Source: Ignavibacteria bacterium RIFCSPLOWO2_12_FULL_56_21 (lineage in GTDB: Bacteria > Bacteroidota > Ignavibacteria > UBA10030). From it: DNA of 64,000 nucleotides. The DNA lies in contig MHAK01000080.1 in assembly GCA_001802945.1 (NCBI GenBank), positions 1-64,000 on the forward strand. The letters are read 5' to 3'. Shown one piece after another: positions 52,547 to 61,115 of the stretch. The notes below the pieces were generated by a model. That model saw only the letters and a list, made by a program, of their open reading frames with translations. It was not told the DNA's origin and ran no database searches. Made by a program: the position numbers and the translations under genes. Each line of letters starts with the position of its first letter. Position 1 is the first letter of the stretch.

Positions 52547-52942
52547 ATGCACACACACATCACAAAACGCAGTAAGCAAAGAGACCGCATTTTTCACGTT
52601 CTCAAGCGAACGCGTTCACATCCGACGGCTGAATGGGTATTTGACCAGGTCCGCGAGGAGATGCCGAAGATCTCGCTCGGTACTGTGTACCGTAATCTCC
52701 ACGTCCTGAAGGAACAGGGAAAGATTCAGGAACTGGACTTCGGCGAGGGGATCAAGCGGTACGATGCATTTCTCGGGGAACACTACCATTTCGTGTGCGA
52801 AATGTGCGGGACTGTGCAGGATCTGGAAGTTCCAAGACTTCAGGACGTCAATGCACGCGTCCAGGAGATCGTCCCTGAACGGATTCGGTCTCACAGACTC
52901 GATTTCTTCGGCACGTGTACCAAATGTTCTAGCAAAATCTGA
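52547..52942 (+). CDS. perR: Fur-family repressor, PerR-like peroxide sensor
   Basis: 131 residues from ATG 52547. Winged-helix domain (~5-75: SHPTAEWVFDQV, ISLGTVYRNLHVLKEQG) and dimer domain. The regulatory-metal ligands match the PerR pattern: His in HPTA, Asp in KRYDAF, both His in EHYH, and Asp in VQDLE, where Fur would have Glu. Structural zinc Cys pairs CEMC and CTKC are present. Two peroxiredoxin genes follow directly, supporting a peroxide-stress regulon. Sensing by His oxidation is inferred. Confidence 0.82.
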   Translation: MHTHITKRSKQRDRIFHVLKRTRSHPTAEWVFDQVREEMPKISLGTVYRNLHVLKEQGKIQELDFGEGIKRYDAFLGEHYHFVCEMCGTVQDLEVPRLQDVNARVQEIVPERIRSHRLDFFGTCTKCSSKI

Positions 52943-53041
52943 CGGGCTGCCCCACGCCACGCTTCACGGTCCTTTGTTGCCGCCGAATCCAGCGGTCCCC
53001 ACGATGTGTTTCCGCCCAACACCACTTCCTGAGGAGTAGAT

Positions 53042-53515
53042 ATGTCAGTTCAGGTAGGTCACCACGCGCCCGATTTTTCCCTGGTCGACACCGACAAGAA
53101 GCCCCGGACGCTGAAGGAATTTCTGGGATTGAAGACCGTACTTGTGTTCTTCCCCGGCGCTTTCACCGGCGTGTGCACCAAGGAAATGTGCGCAATTCGC
53201 GATTCTATGACGCGGTTGAATGAACTCAACGCCCATGTCATCGGGATCAGCGTTGATTCGCCATTTGCCAACAAGGCGTTCGCAGCCCAGAACAATCTTC
53301 AATTTCCAATCCTGAGCGATCTTCATCGGGAAGTAATAACGAAGTACGGCATCATTCAGGAGAACTTTGCAGGCCTCGCAGGATATCGTACGGCAAAGCG
53401 CTCGGTGTTTGTGCTGGACATGAACGGGGTCGTACAGTATGCGTGGATCACAGATAATCCGGGGGTCGAGCCGAATTACGAGGAAGTCACGAAAGCGGTC
53501 GGCTCGTTCAAGTAG
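53042..53515 (+). CDS. Peroxiredoxin, AhpE/Prx5-like
   Basis: 157 residues; gaggag lies before the ATG. Thioredoxin-fold peroxidase: FFPGAFTGVCTKEMC with peroxidatic Cys45 and a second Cys50, then VIGISVDSPFANKAFAAQN and SVFVLDMNGVVQYAW. Reduces H2O2 or organic peroxides in the cytoplasm. It lies 99 bp after the PerR-like gene and 79 bp before bcp. Confidence 0.92.
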   Translation: MSVQVGHHAPDFSLVDTDKKPRTLKEFLGLKTVLVFFPGAFTGVCTKEMCAIRDSMTRLNELNAHVIGISVDSPFANKAFAAQNNLQFPILSDLHREVITKYGIIQENFAGLAGYRTAKRSVFVLDMNGVVQYAWITDNPGVEPNYEEVTKAVGSFK

Positions 53516-53594
53516 GACTGGCATTCCCTGCCGGTGATACGCAGTGCAGGTTTGCAGACGGGAACCTGCCAATATTCATTATGAATCCCCAAAT

Positions 53595-54053
53595 ATGAAC
53601 ATGCTTTCTCCAGGAGACGTAGCTCCAGATTTCACTCTGACCACCGGCGCCGGAACCACAGTGTCTCTCAGGGATTTCCGCGGAAAGAAAGTGGTCCTGT
53701 TCTTCTACCCAAAGGACGACACGCCTGGTTGCACGAAAGAAGCATGTTCTTTCCAGGATCATATCGGGATCTTGGATAAGAAAGGAGCGGTTGTTCTGGG
53801 GATCAGCGCCGACGGCGTCGACTCACACGCCGCATTCGCGGACAAATTCGGGCTTACCTTCCCGCTGCTCAGCGATCCCGAGAAGTCCGTGATCAAAGGA
53901 TACGGTGTATGGCAGAAAAAGACGATGTACGGTCGGATATTCCATGGCATCGTTCGCACGACGTTTGTCATTGACGAGCGGGGGAAGATCGCACGGGTTT
54001 TTGAACGCGTGAAAGTTGATGGCCACATACAGGAAGTCCTCGAAGCCCTTTGA
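53595..54053 (+). CDS. bcp: Thioredoxin-dependent thiol peroxidase (Bcp/PrxQ)
   Basis: 152 residues from ATG 53595. FFYPKDDTPGCTKEACSFQD carries peroxidatic Cys46 and resolving Cys51, the PrxQ spacing; VLGISADGVDSHAAFADKFG and TTFVIDERGKIARVFERV follow. Part of the peroxide-defence cluster with the PerR-like gene and the upstream peroxiredoxin. Confidence 0.95.
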   Translation: MNMLSPGDVAPDFTLTTGAGTTVSLRDFRGKKVVLFFYPKDDTPGCTKEACSFQDHIGILDKKGAVVLGISADGVDSHAAFADKFGLTFPLLSDPEKSVIKGYGVWQKKTMYGRIFHGIVRTTFVIDERGKIARVFERVKVDGHIQEVLEAL

Positions 54054-54078
54054 CCTGTTGAACTCCTCTACGAACTCC

Positions 54079-54489
54079 ATGGTCCTGGTCTCCCGCCGCG
54101 AAACGTTTAGCGCCTCCCATCGCCTGTACAATCCAACACTTTCCGACGCGCAAAACGCCGCGATCTACGACAAGTGCGCCAATCCAAACGGTCACGGGCA
54201 CAATTATGAATTGGAGGTCGTTGTTGCAGGTCCCGTGCAGGAGGCGACCGGTTACGTCGTCGACCTGAAAAAGCTGAAGTCGATCATCCGGCGTGAGGTC
54301 GTCGACAAACTCGACCATAAGCACCTCAACCATGACGTCGACTTCTTGCGCGGCCAGATACCGACCGCGGAGAATATCGCCCGGGCCATATGGAACGTCT
54401 TGGAGACGCGGATCACGGAAGGCCGCTTGTATGCAGTCCGTCTGCGCGAAACGGAAAACAACGTCGTCGAATATCGGGGTGACCGGTGA
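54079..54489 (+). CDS. 6-pyruvoyl-tetrahydropterin synthase/QueD family protein
   Basis: 136 residues from ATG 54079. Zinc His residues in FSASHRL and [10 protein letters not shown]; catalytic Cys in [22 protein letters not shown] and [11 protein letters not shown] complete the family pattern. Acts on dihydroneopterin triphosphate, the product of FolE, whose gene overlaps by GTGA. The neighbouring SDR favours a tetrahydropterin (biopterin-like) product; QueD in queuosine synthesis is the alternative, though no queC/E is here. Confidence 0.9.
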   Translation: MVLVSRRETFSASHRLYNPTLSDAQNAAIYDKCANPNGHGHNYELEVVVAGPVQEATGYVVDLKKLKSIIRREVVDKLDHKHLNHDVDFLRGQIPTAENIARAIWNVLETRITEGRLYAVRLRETENNVVEYRGDR

Positions 54490-55055
54490 ATCACACGAGG
54501 ATAGAGCGCATCGTCGGGCAATTGTTGGAGGAATTGGAGGAGAATCCGAATCGGGAAGGACTCCGTTCAACGCCTGCCCGAGTCGCCCGGATGTACAAAT
54601 TCCTCACAAAAGGATACAACGAAGATCTGACCAAGGTGCTCAATGGCGCCGTCTTCAAGGAAGAATACAGCGAAATGGTCATTGTCAAGGACATCGATTT
54701 CTTTTCGCTGTGTGAGCACCATCTCATCCCGTTCTTTGGAAAGTGTCACATCGCCTACATCCCGAACGGTAGGATCATCGGCCTCAGCAAGTTGCCCCGT
54801 ATCGTGGAGATGTTTGCGCGACGGCTGCAGGTTCAGGAACGGATGACGAATCAGATCGCTCAAACGCTCTTCAAGGTCCTGAAACCGCAGGGCGTCGCTG
54901 TCGTCATGGAGGCGCGGCACCTGTGCATGGTCATGAGGGGAGTCGAAAAACAGAATTCAACTGCGACAACGAGCGCCATGTTCGGCACTTTCCGCAAGGA
55001 CGTAAAAACGCGGACCGAATTTCTCACCCTCGTCCAGCATCCATCCCGATTCTAA
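54486..55055 (+). CDS. folE: GTP cyclohydrolase I
   Basis: 189 residues, GTG start overlapping the upstream stop. Converts GTP to dihydroneopterin triphosphate. [40 protein letters not shown] (zinc Cys/His), [31 protein letters not shown] and [17 protein letters not shown] are all canonical. Supplies both folate and the adjacent pterin pathway. The stop overlaps the SDR start (TAATG). Confidence 0.96.
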   Translation: MNHTRIERIVGQLLEELEENPNREGLRSTPARVARMYKFLTKGYNEDLTKVLNGAVFKEEYSEMVIVKDIDFFSLCEHHLIPFFGKCHIAYIPNGRIIGLSKLPRIVEMFARRLQVQERMTNQIAQTLFKVLKPQGVAVVMEARHLCMVMRGVEKQNSTATTSAMFGTFRKDVKTRTEFLTLVQHPSRF

Positions 55056-55762
55056 TGGCCCGTCCTCCTGTGGTCTGGGTGACCGGTGCCGGCAGCGGCA
55101 TTGGCCGCGCGCTGGCCGAAGCGTTTGCCAGCGCAGGATGCGCCGTGGGCGTAACGTCGCGCTCCGCCGCCCGCATCACGCGGGTCGCCGCATCGTCCGC
55201 TCGCATTGTTCGGTGCGCATGCGATGTTCGGAACAGCTCGTCCGTGCGACGGGCGCATGTGCGCATCGTGCGTAGCCTGGGACCCGTGGACATCCTCGTC
55301 AACAACGCTGGAGTAACGGTCTTCAAGAAGTTGCTAAGCACAAACGAACGCGAATTCACTGAAATCGTCGACACCAACCTCGGCGGAGTGTACCGAGCGA
55401 CGAGGGAAGTGTTGCCGTCGATGGTCCGTCGCCGAAAAGGGACGATCGTGACCATTCTTTCATATGCCATCAAGACCACCTATACGAGTTCTTCGGCATA
55501 TACAGCTTCGAAGTCGGGGGCCGAGGCATTATTGCGGGTCCTCCGTGAAGAATTGCGGGGGAAGGGGATTCGAGTTGTGAATGTAATTCCGGGCGCGGTG
55601 AATACAGCCATGTGGCCGAAGACCGTGCGTCGCTCTCAGGCGGACGTCATGATGGCGGCGGACGAACTTGCTGACGAAATCGTGCGAGCGTCGTTGAAGC
55701 AGGGGACGGTGGTGGCAGAAGAGATTGTCGTGCGTCCTCGTGTGGGAGACCTTCGCTTGTGA
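55055..55762 (+). CDS. Short-chain dehydrogenase, candidate sepiapterin-reductase-like enzyme
   Basis: 235 residues from ATG 55055. Classical SDR: VTGAGSGIGRALAEAFASAG (NADP loop), DILVNNAGVTVFKKLL, Ser in TILSYAIKTTY, YTASKSGAEALLR (YxxxK), then VNVIPGAVNTAMWP. Its tight coupling to folE and the PTPS-like gene suggests reduction of 6-pyruvoyl-tetrahydropterin. The substrate is inferred only from context; the 3-ketoacyl reductase group is similar in sequence. Confidence 0.82.
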   Translation: MARPPVVWVTGAGSGIGRALAEAFASAGCAVGVTSRSAARITRVAASSARIVRCACDVRNSSSVRRAHVRIVRSLGPVDILVNNAGVTVFKKLLSTNEREFTEIVDTNLGGVYRATREVLPSMVRRRKGTIVTILSYAIKTTYTSSSAYTASKSGAEALLRVLREELRGKGIRVVNVIPGAVNTAMWPKTVRRSQADVMMAADELADEIVRASLKQGTVVAEEIVVRPRVGDLRL

Positions 55763-55821
55763 GTGAACACGAGTGTGCGTCCCGTGAGTCGCACGTAAAG
55801 ACAGAACCAGGACGCTTGTGG

Positions 55822-55850
55822 TTGCCGACCACCGGAGCGTTTGGTATATT
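55822..55850 (+). promoter_or_regulatory. Promoter TTGCCG-N17-TATATT for the TPR lipoprotein
   Basis: -35 TTGCCG (55822-55827), 17-bp spacer, -10 TATATT (55845-55850), with the transcription start ~9 nt before the ATG at 55866. Confidence 0.65.
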
Positions 55851-55865
55851 ACAGGCGTATTCAGA

Positions 55866-57818
55866 ATGATGTTCACCTCCCGCCGTTCGATCGCTTTTCT
55901 CGCCCCTCTGACCCTCCTTGCGTTGGCCGGTTGCGGAGTGTTTGAGCCCGTGGGAACATTCTTTGCCCAAGGCTACCGCAACACCGTATCGTATTTCAAC
56001 GCCTATTACAACGCCGAGCGGCAGTTCAGTGCCGCGGAGGTCGAGATCCTCGAAGCCGAAAGGCTGCGGGTTCGCGGCGTCCGCACAGCGACGACGCAAT
56101 CCGTCGCTATCCCGACCACTGCCCGCGCGAAATTAACGGCCGTCATCGACAAGTGCTCGAATATTCTTGCTTTTCATTCACGCAGCAGCCTCGTCGATGA
56201 TGCCCTTCTGCTCATTGGCCGGTCCTACTCGTACCTCGGCGAACACGTCAAGGCGGAACGAAAATTCTCCGAGCTCCTCGTACAATTTCCGACGAGTGAA
56301 CTGGCGCTGGAAGCGGAAATCCGTCTCGGCGTGGCGATCTCCGACCAGGGGCGCGGGGAAGACGCCCAACTGGTCCTGGAACCAGCTATGAAAAAGGCGG
56401 CTGACACCGGCAACGATGAGATGCAGGCGATCGCGTTGGCACGATTGGCCCGCATCAGCCGAGATCTGGGTCAACTTCAACAGTCGATCGCATTCTATGC
56501 CCGTCTGCGGGCAGTGACGGGCCGGGAAGAAATCGCTGCGACGGCGCTCATCGAAGAGGCCGGGGTGCTTCTGGACGAAGGGAAACCTGAAGAGGCCCTC
56601 GAGCTCGTCGACGGTATTCACAACGTTACGGATGACCCGTACTTCCTGTATCAGGCCGGCCTCCTGTCCTCCGCTGCGCTCTCCACTAGCGGCCGTTATG
56701 CCGCATCGATCAGCCGGTTGGACTTGCTCCTCAACGACTTTCGTTATCGTGACAGGCAAGGCTGGATCCGCCTGGAACGCGCCCGGGTTCTGGAGGATTC
56801 CGCAGATATCCCCGCGGCGATCGAGGAATACCGTTTAGTCGACACCACCTACGCACGTCAGGAGATCGGTGCGAGAGCGGCATTTTCCCTGGGTCATCTG
56901 TACGAAACCAGCAACGTCAACTATGCGGCAGCGAAGCTCTCGTACGAACGGGCGGCTGCAGTTGTCGGTACACCATTCGCGGCCGACGCTCGGAAACGAC
57001 ATCAGGCAATGAGCAGGTACTTTGTCCTACAGGAACGGTTGCGGCTCGCGGATAGCATGCGTACAGCGGCGCACTCGCTTGCTTCCGATTCACTGAGATC
57101 GGAAAGTCTTCAGCAACGGAAAGATTCGCTTGACGCGGCGTACTCATCGATCGTTCAGGATATCGGAGAATGGTTCTACCTCGACCTTCAACGTCGCGAT
57201 TCGTCCATCGTGTGGCTGCTCCGCAGCATTGCGGTGGGGAAATCGCACGCGGGAACGGCGCGGTGCTTGTTCATCCTCGCCGACCTTGCACAAGTCGACT
57301 CGAGCGGCATATTGGAACGGCCCGACCTATATTTGCGCAGGATCGTCGATTCGTTCCCGACAACCGCGTATGCGGGAGCGGCGCGCAGCCGACTCGGACT
57401 CACCGAAGCCGACTCGACGGATCCCGCTCTGCAATTGTATGTCCATGCCGAAGAAGTGCTCTTGCGGGGCGAGTATGACAGTGCAGCCCGATCATTCGAA
57501 AATGTCTCGAAAATCTATCCGGCTTCGACGCTTTCCGGAAAAAGCACATACGCCGCCGGATGGGTCTATGAATACCATTTGACGCGATTGGACAGCGCGT
57601 TGGTCCGATACAGAGAGGTGGTCGCCAAATATCCGCGGACTCCGTACGCATTGGAGGCCCAAAAAAAGCTGGTTTCGATAACGCCCCCTTCCGACACTCT
57701 GACTGTTCCCTCAAGGATGAGAAACGACGAACGGCCCGCACAACCGCCAGGTGCAAAGAAGCCTGGAGAGACGGTGGAAGAAGTCCCGAGTTCCCAAAAC
57801 AAAGGGAAGATTGAGTGA
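55866..57818 (+). CDS. TPR-repeat outer-membrane lipoprotein
   Basis: 650 residues from ATG 55866 (or the next ATG, 55869); GTG 55818 would sit in the promoter. Lipoprotein signal FLAPLTLLALAGC (Cys ~20). The mature part is a long array of TPR-like helical pairs (SSLVDDALLLIGRSYSYLGE, EHVKAERKFSELLVQFPTSE, QIGARAAFSLGHLYETSNV, SALVRYREVVAKYPRTPYAL). BamD/YfiO-like repeats suggest a periplasmic scaffold for envelope assembly. The disordered C-terminus is Pro/Lys rich. It overlaps pyrK by 4 bp. Confidence 0.85.
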   Translation: MMFTSRRSIAFLAPLTLLALAGCGVFEPVGTFFAQGYRNTVSYFNAYYNAERQFSAAEVEILEAERLRVRGVRTATTQSVAIPTTARAKLTAVIDKCSNILAFHSRSSLVDDALLLIGRSYSYLGEHVKAERKFSELLVQFPTSELALEAEIRLGVAISDQGRGEDAQLVLEPAMKKAADTGNDEMQAIALARLARISRDLGQLQQSIAFYARLRAVTGREEIAATALIEEAGVLLDEGKPEEALELVDGIHNVTDDPYFLYQAGLLSSAALSTSGRYAASISRLDLLLNDFRYRDRQGWIRLERARVLEDSADIPAAIEEYRLVDTTYARQEIGARAAFSLGHLYETSNVNYAAAKLSYERAAAVVGTPFAADARKRHQAMSRYFVLQERLRLADSMRTAAHSLASDSLRSESLQQRKDSLDAAYSSIVQDIGEWFYLDLQRRDSSIVWLLRSIAVGKSHAGTARCLFILADLAQVDSSGILERPDLYLRRIVDSFPTTAYAGAARSRLGLTEADSTDPALQLYVHAEEVLLRGEYDSAARSFENVSKIYPASTLSGKSTYAAGWVYEYHLTRLDSALVRYREVVAKYPRTPYALEAQKKLVSITPPSDTLTVPSRMRNDERPAQPPGAKKPGETVEEVPSSQNKGKIE

Positions 57819-58588
57819 AACGTTTCCAGACGATGTCCGTTGTCATATCCCTGGAGGAAATCGCAGAAGGCATTTATGTATTGACGCTGGAATGTCCGGA
57901 GATCGCGAAACTTACAGAACCCGGACAATTCGTGAACGTGCGCATGCACGACGCTCATTCGGAACCATTGCTTCGGCGTCCGTTCAGCGTTTCCTTTGTC
58001 GAGGGTGACCGATTGGAGCTGCTGTTCAATGTCATCGGGACCGGAACGCGATTTCTGTCGACACGCAGGCCCGGAGACGCGGTCGACCTGCTTGGCCCGC
58101 TTGGTGTTCCCTTCCACATCGACGACACGTTTGAAACTGCGCTTCTCCTGGCGGGCGGGGTCGGCGTTGCCCCGTTTCCGATGCTTCGTGCGGCGCTGGA
58201 AAGAGCCGGCAAGAAAGTCATCACGCTGCTTGGGGCTCGTTCGGGCGTTCAGATCGCCGATCGGCGTCTGAACAATGCGTACGTGGCGACCGACGACGGC
58301 AGCCGCGGATTTCATGGATCGGTCGTCGACCTCTTCCATGCGACAGTTGCACGAAATGCCATTCTTCGGCCCAAGATCTTTGCGTGCGGGCCGAATCGTA
58401 TGCTTTCAGTCGTCGCGGCTGCAGCGCGCACGATCGGAATGGACTGCGAACTTTCACTCGAAGGGGAAATGGCGTGCGGGATAGGGATCTGTCAGGGATG
58501 CCCGGTAGAGCGGAGCAGAGAAGGCCGTAAATACGCGCTTGTGTGCACGGATGGGCCCACCTTTAACAGCAGGGACGTGGTGATATGA
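57815..58588 (+). CDS. pyrK: Dihydroorotate dehydrogenase electron-transfer subunit
   Basis: 257 residues, GTG start. Iron-sulfur flavoprotein passing electrons from PyrD to NAD. FAD domain (TEPGQFVNVRM, LLRRPFSVSF), NAD domain (LLAGGVGVAPFPML, IFACGPNRML), and four Cys for [2Fe-2S] in ACGIGICQGC and LVCTDGP. Overlaps pyrD (ATGA). Confidence 0.95.
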   Translation: MKRFQTMSVVISLEEIAEGIYVLTLECPEIAKLTEPGQFVNVRMHDAHSEPLLRRPFSVSFVEGDRLELLFNVIGTGTRFLSTRRPGDAVDLLGPLGVPFHIDDTFETALLLAGGVGVAPFPMLRAALERAGKKVITLLGARSGVQIADRRLNNAYVATDDGSRGFHGSVVDLFHATVARNAILRPKIFACGPNRMLSVVAAAARTIGMDCELSLEGEMACGIGICQGCPVERSREGRKYALVCTDGPTFNSRDVVI

Positions 58589-59532
58589 CAGTCAAGACCT
58601 CATTCATGCTGCGTCATGTCGAGTTTCAGAACCGCGTGTTTGTCGCGTCGGGCACCTTCGGGTATGGCGATGAGATCAACGATCTTGTCGATCCGAACAA
58701 GCTCGGCGGAATCGTCACGAAATCACTTTCGTGGAAGCCGCGCGACGGAAATCCTCCGCGGAGGATCGCTGAGACTCCCTCGGGCATGCTCAATTCCATC
58801 GGACTCGCGAATATCGGCGTCCACACGTTTATCGAGAAGAAACTCCCGTTCCTTCGGACGTTGAAGACAAGGATCATCGTGAACATTGCGGCGTCGTCCG
58901 TGCAAGAGTACTGCGACGTTCTTGCCCTCTTGGAACGACACGATGGAATCCACGGCTATGAGATCAATGTGTCCTGTCCGAATGTGAAGGAAGGAGGATT
59001 GAGTTTCGGAACGAACGTCGACCGGACCCGGGAGATCACGGAACGATTGCGTCCGCTGACGGAAAAGCCGCTCATCATCAAGCTGACGCCGAACGTCACA
59101 CACATGTCGGAATTTGCCCGCGCCGTTAAAGACGCGGGTGCGGACGCTGTCTCGTGCATCAATACGCTCGTCGGAATGGCTGTAGACGTTCGCACGCGCA
59201 CACCAAGGCTTTCCACGGTGACGGGAGGTCTTTCGGGACCCGCCATAAAACCGATCGCATTGGCGAAGGTGTTCGAAGTGGCGAAGTCGGTGGACATCCC
59301 CATTTTCGGTATCGGAGGTATCACCACGGCTGATGATGCGATCGAGTTCCTGCTTGTCGGTGCATGTGCGGTGCAGGTCGGAACGACGAATTTCGTCGAC
59401 CCCGGGGCATCCGTTCGAATTGCAGAAGGTATCGCGGGCTACGCTTCATCAAATGGTATCGACGACGTGGGAAAACTTGTGGGGTCGTTGAAAGCAGACG
59501 TGAAGGCATCGGTTCTGCAAACCTGGCTCTGA
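58585..59532 (+). CDS. pyrD: Dihydroorotate dehydrogenase (NAD, class 1B) catalytic subunit
   Basis: 315 residues. Oxidises dihydroorotate in pyrimidine synthesis. FMN barrel with VASGTFGYGDE, KSLSWKPRDGNPPRRIAETP, YEINVSCPNVKEGG (active-site Cys of class 1) and GIGGITTADDAIEFLLVGA. Works with PyrK, encoded immediately upstream. Confidence 0.96.
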   Translation: MTVKTSFMLRHVEFQNRVFVASGTFGYGDEINDLVDPNKLGGIVTKSLSWKPRDGNPPRRIAETPSGMLNSIGLANIGVHTFIEKKLPFLRTLKTRIIVNIAASSVQEYCDVLALLERHDGIHGYEINVSCPNVKEGGLSFGTNVDRTREITERLRPLTEKPLIIKLTPNVTHMSEFARAVKDAGADAVSCINTLVGMAVDVRTRTPRLSTVTGGLSGPAIKPIALAKVFEVAKSVDIPIFGIGGITTADDAIEFLLVGACAVQVGTTNFVDPGASVRIAEGIAGYASSNGIDDVGKLVGSLKADVKASVLQTWL

Positions 59533-59536
59533 GCAC

Positions 59537-60931
59537 ATGAGTGCGGGGACGCCGCTGAGATCAGACCTGAAACGTGATAGTCATAGAGCGCCCGAATCGC
59601 GCATCTCTACGCTGCCGACCGGCGTTTCGTCGTATGAAGAGGCGATCGGTTTTCTCTATGGACTGCAGTCGTTCGGCATAAAACTCGGACTTCACAACAT
59701 CAGATTCCTTCTGAAGAAGTTGGGGGACCCTCATCGTCGGTTCCGTGTGATTCACGTTGCCGGCACAAACGGCAAGGGCTCCACGGCCTCCATGATCGCA
59801 GCGATCCTCACCGCCGCGGGCCGGAAAACTGCGCTGTACACGTCGCCGCATCTCGTGGATTTTACAGAGCGCATGAGGGTAGACGGAAGAGCCGTTTCGA
59901 AAGAATCGGTTGTCCAATGGACGCACGTGCTGGAGGCAGATGTTCAACGCATATCTGCGACTTTTTTCGAGACCGTGACGGCCATGGCCTTCGCCTGGTT
60001 TGCCGAAGAGAGGGTGGACTGGGCAGTCGTGGAAACGGGGTTGGGGGGACGTCTCGATGCGACGAACGTCGTTCACCCGGAGCTGACGGTCCTCACATCG
60101 ATCGGAAAAGAACACACCGCAATCCTCGGTCGCACGTTCACCGCCATCGCACGGGAAAAGGCGGGCATTCTTAAGCACTCCATACCGTGCATCTGCGGTG
60201 TCGAGCGACGAGCTGCGGCCGATGTTATCAGGTCGACGGCCAAGTCGCTTCGGGCGCCGATCCGATGGTCGACGGCAGGTCGGGTCGTTCTCCGCAGACA
60301 AGACATTGAACATGTGCATCTCGATGTCGATGGTCCGTATGGTCGATGGAAGAACCTGGAGGTTGGATTGGGGGGGAAATACCAGATAAAGAACGTTCGC
60401 CTGGCGCTTTTAGCGGTGCATGTCTTGAATGCGCGGAAGGCATTGAGCATCCCCGAATCCGCAGTACGCACTGGGCTTCGCCGGGTGAAAGAGCTGTCGG
60501 GAATTCGGGGCAGAATGTCTGTAGTTCATCGGCAGCCCAGGATTCTTGTCGATGTTGCGCATAATCCGGACGCAATGCGGGAACTTGCCGCGGCTCTGCG
60601 TGCAATGGACCTGAAGCGCTTGCACGTGGTATTCGGCGTCGCCCGGGACAAGGATGTTCGATCGATGGCTCGAGCGTTGAAGCCGTGCGTCGTCGATGTG
60701 ATGATTGTCGCAGCGCGCACGCCCAGATCGGTCCCAGCAGAAGAGTTGCTCGCGATCTTCCATTCTATGGGAATCGATGCGACGGTCGCCCGATCGGTGG
60801 AAGACGCGGTGCGAACACTCCGCGACGGGTCGGACCCAACGTCGACAATTCTGGTCACCGGTTCGCATTTCGTCGCAGGCGAGGCAGTTGCATTTCTGGA
60901 AGGCCGCGAGTACTTGACAATCAGTCAATAA
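59537..60931 (+). CDS. folC: Bifunctional folylpolyglutamate synthase/dihydrofolate synthase
   Basis: 464 residues. Adds glutamate to dihydropteroate and folates. Mur-ligase fold: GTNGKGSTASMIAAILTAAG (P-loop), YTSPHLVDFTERM, ETGLGGRLDATN, IGKEHTAILG and the C-terminal VDVAHNPDAMRELA and VFGVARDKD. The N-terminal ~30 residues (before SYEEAIGFLYGL) extend beyond the usual start. 4 bp after pyrD. The promoter of rho lies within its last codons. Confidence 0.95.
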   Translation: MSAGTPLRSDLKRDSHRAPESRISTLPTGVSSYEEAIGFLYGLQSFGIKLGLHNIRFLLKKLGDPHRRFRVIHVAGTNGKGSTASMIAAILTAAGRKTALYTSPHLVDFTERMRVDGRAVSKESVVQWTHVLEADVQRISATFFETVTAMAFAWFAEERVDWAVVETGLGGRLDATNVVHPELTVLTSIGKEHTAILGRTFTAIAREKAGILKHSIPCICGVERRAAADVIRSTAKSLRAPIRWSTAGRVVLRRQDIEHVHLDVDGPYGRWKNLEVGLGGKYQIKNVRLALLAVHVLNARKALSIPESAVRTGLRRVKELSGIRGRMSVVHRQPRILVDVAHNPDAMRELAAALRAMDLKRLHVVFGVARDKDVRSMARALKPCVVDVMIVAARTPRSVPAEELLAIFHSMGIDATVARSVEDAVRTLRDGSDPTSTILVTGSHFVAGEAVAFLEGREYLTISQ

Positions 60932-60942
60932 TGGACTATACT
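60914..60942 (+). promoter_or_regulatory. Promoter TTGACA-N17-TATACT for rho
   Basis: Consensus -35 TTGACA (60914-60919) inside the folC end, 17-bp spacer, -10 TATACT (60937-60942). The start would be at ~60949, giving a ~167-nt leader to rho. A hairpin tggggc-gtcc-gcccca (60947-60962) lies at the very start of the transcript, and the rest of the leader (60963-61115) is pyrimidine-rich with no gene. Confidence 0.85.
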
Positions 60943-61115
60943 CGTGTGGGGCGTCCGCCCCATCCGTTCTGTTTCTTTCCATCCGTCTCATTTCTCCGAC
61001 GTCACTTAATCTCCCTATCTGACCTCGTTTTTTTCTTCGAGTGTACCGTTGCGGACCATCTTACCCGCGCTTCGCGCGCACTTCTGTTTGTCACTTTATG
61101 TAGGGGTACCTTCGC

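Noticed and set aside
54923-55054. Upstream extension of the SDR gene
   Set aside because: It overlaps folE deeply; ATG 55055 starts the canonical nucleotide-binding strand and forms a TAATG coupling.
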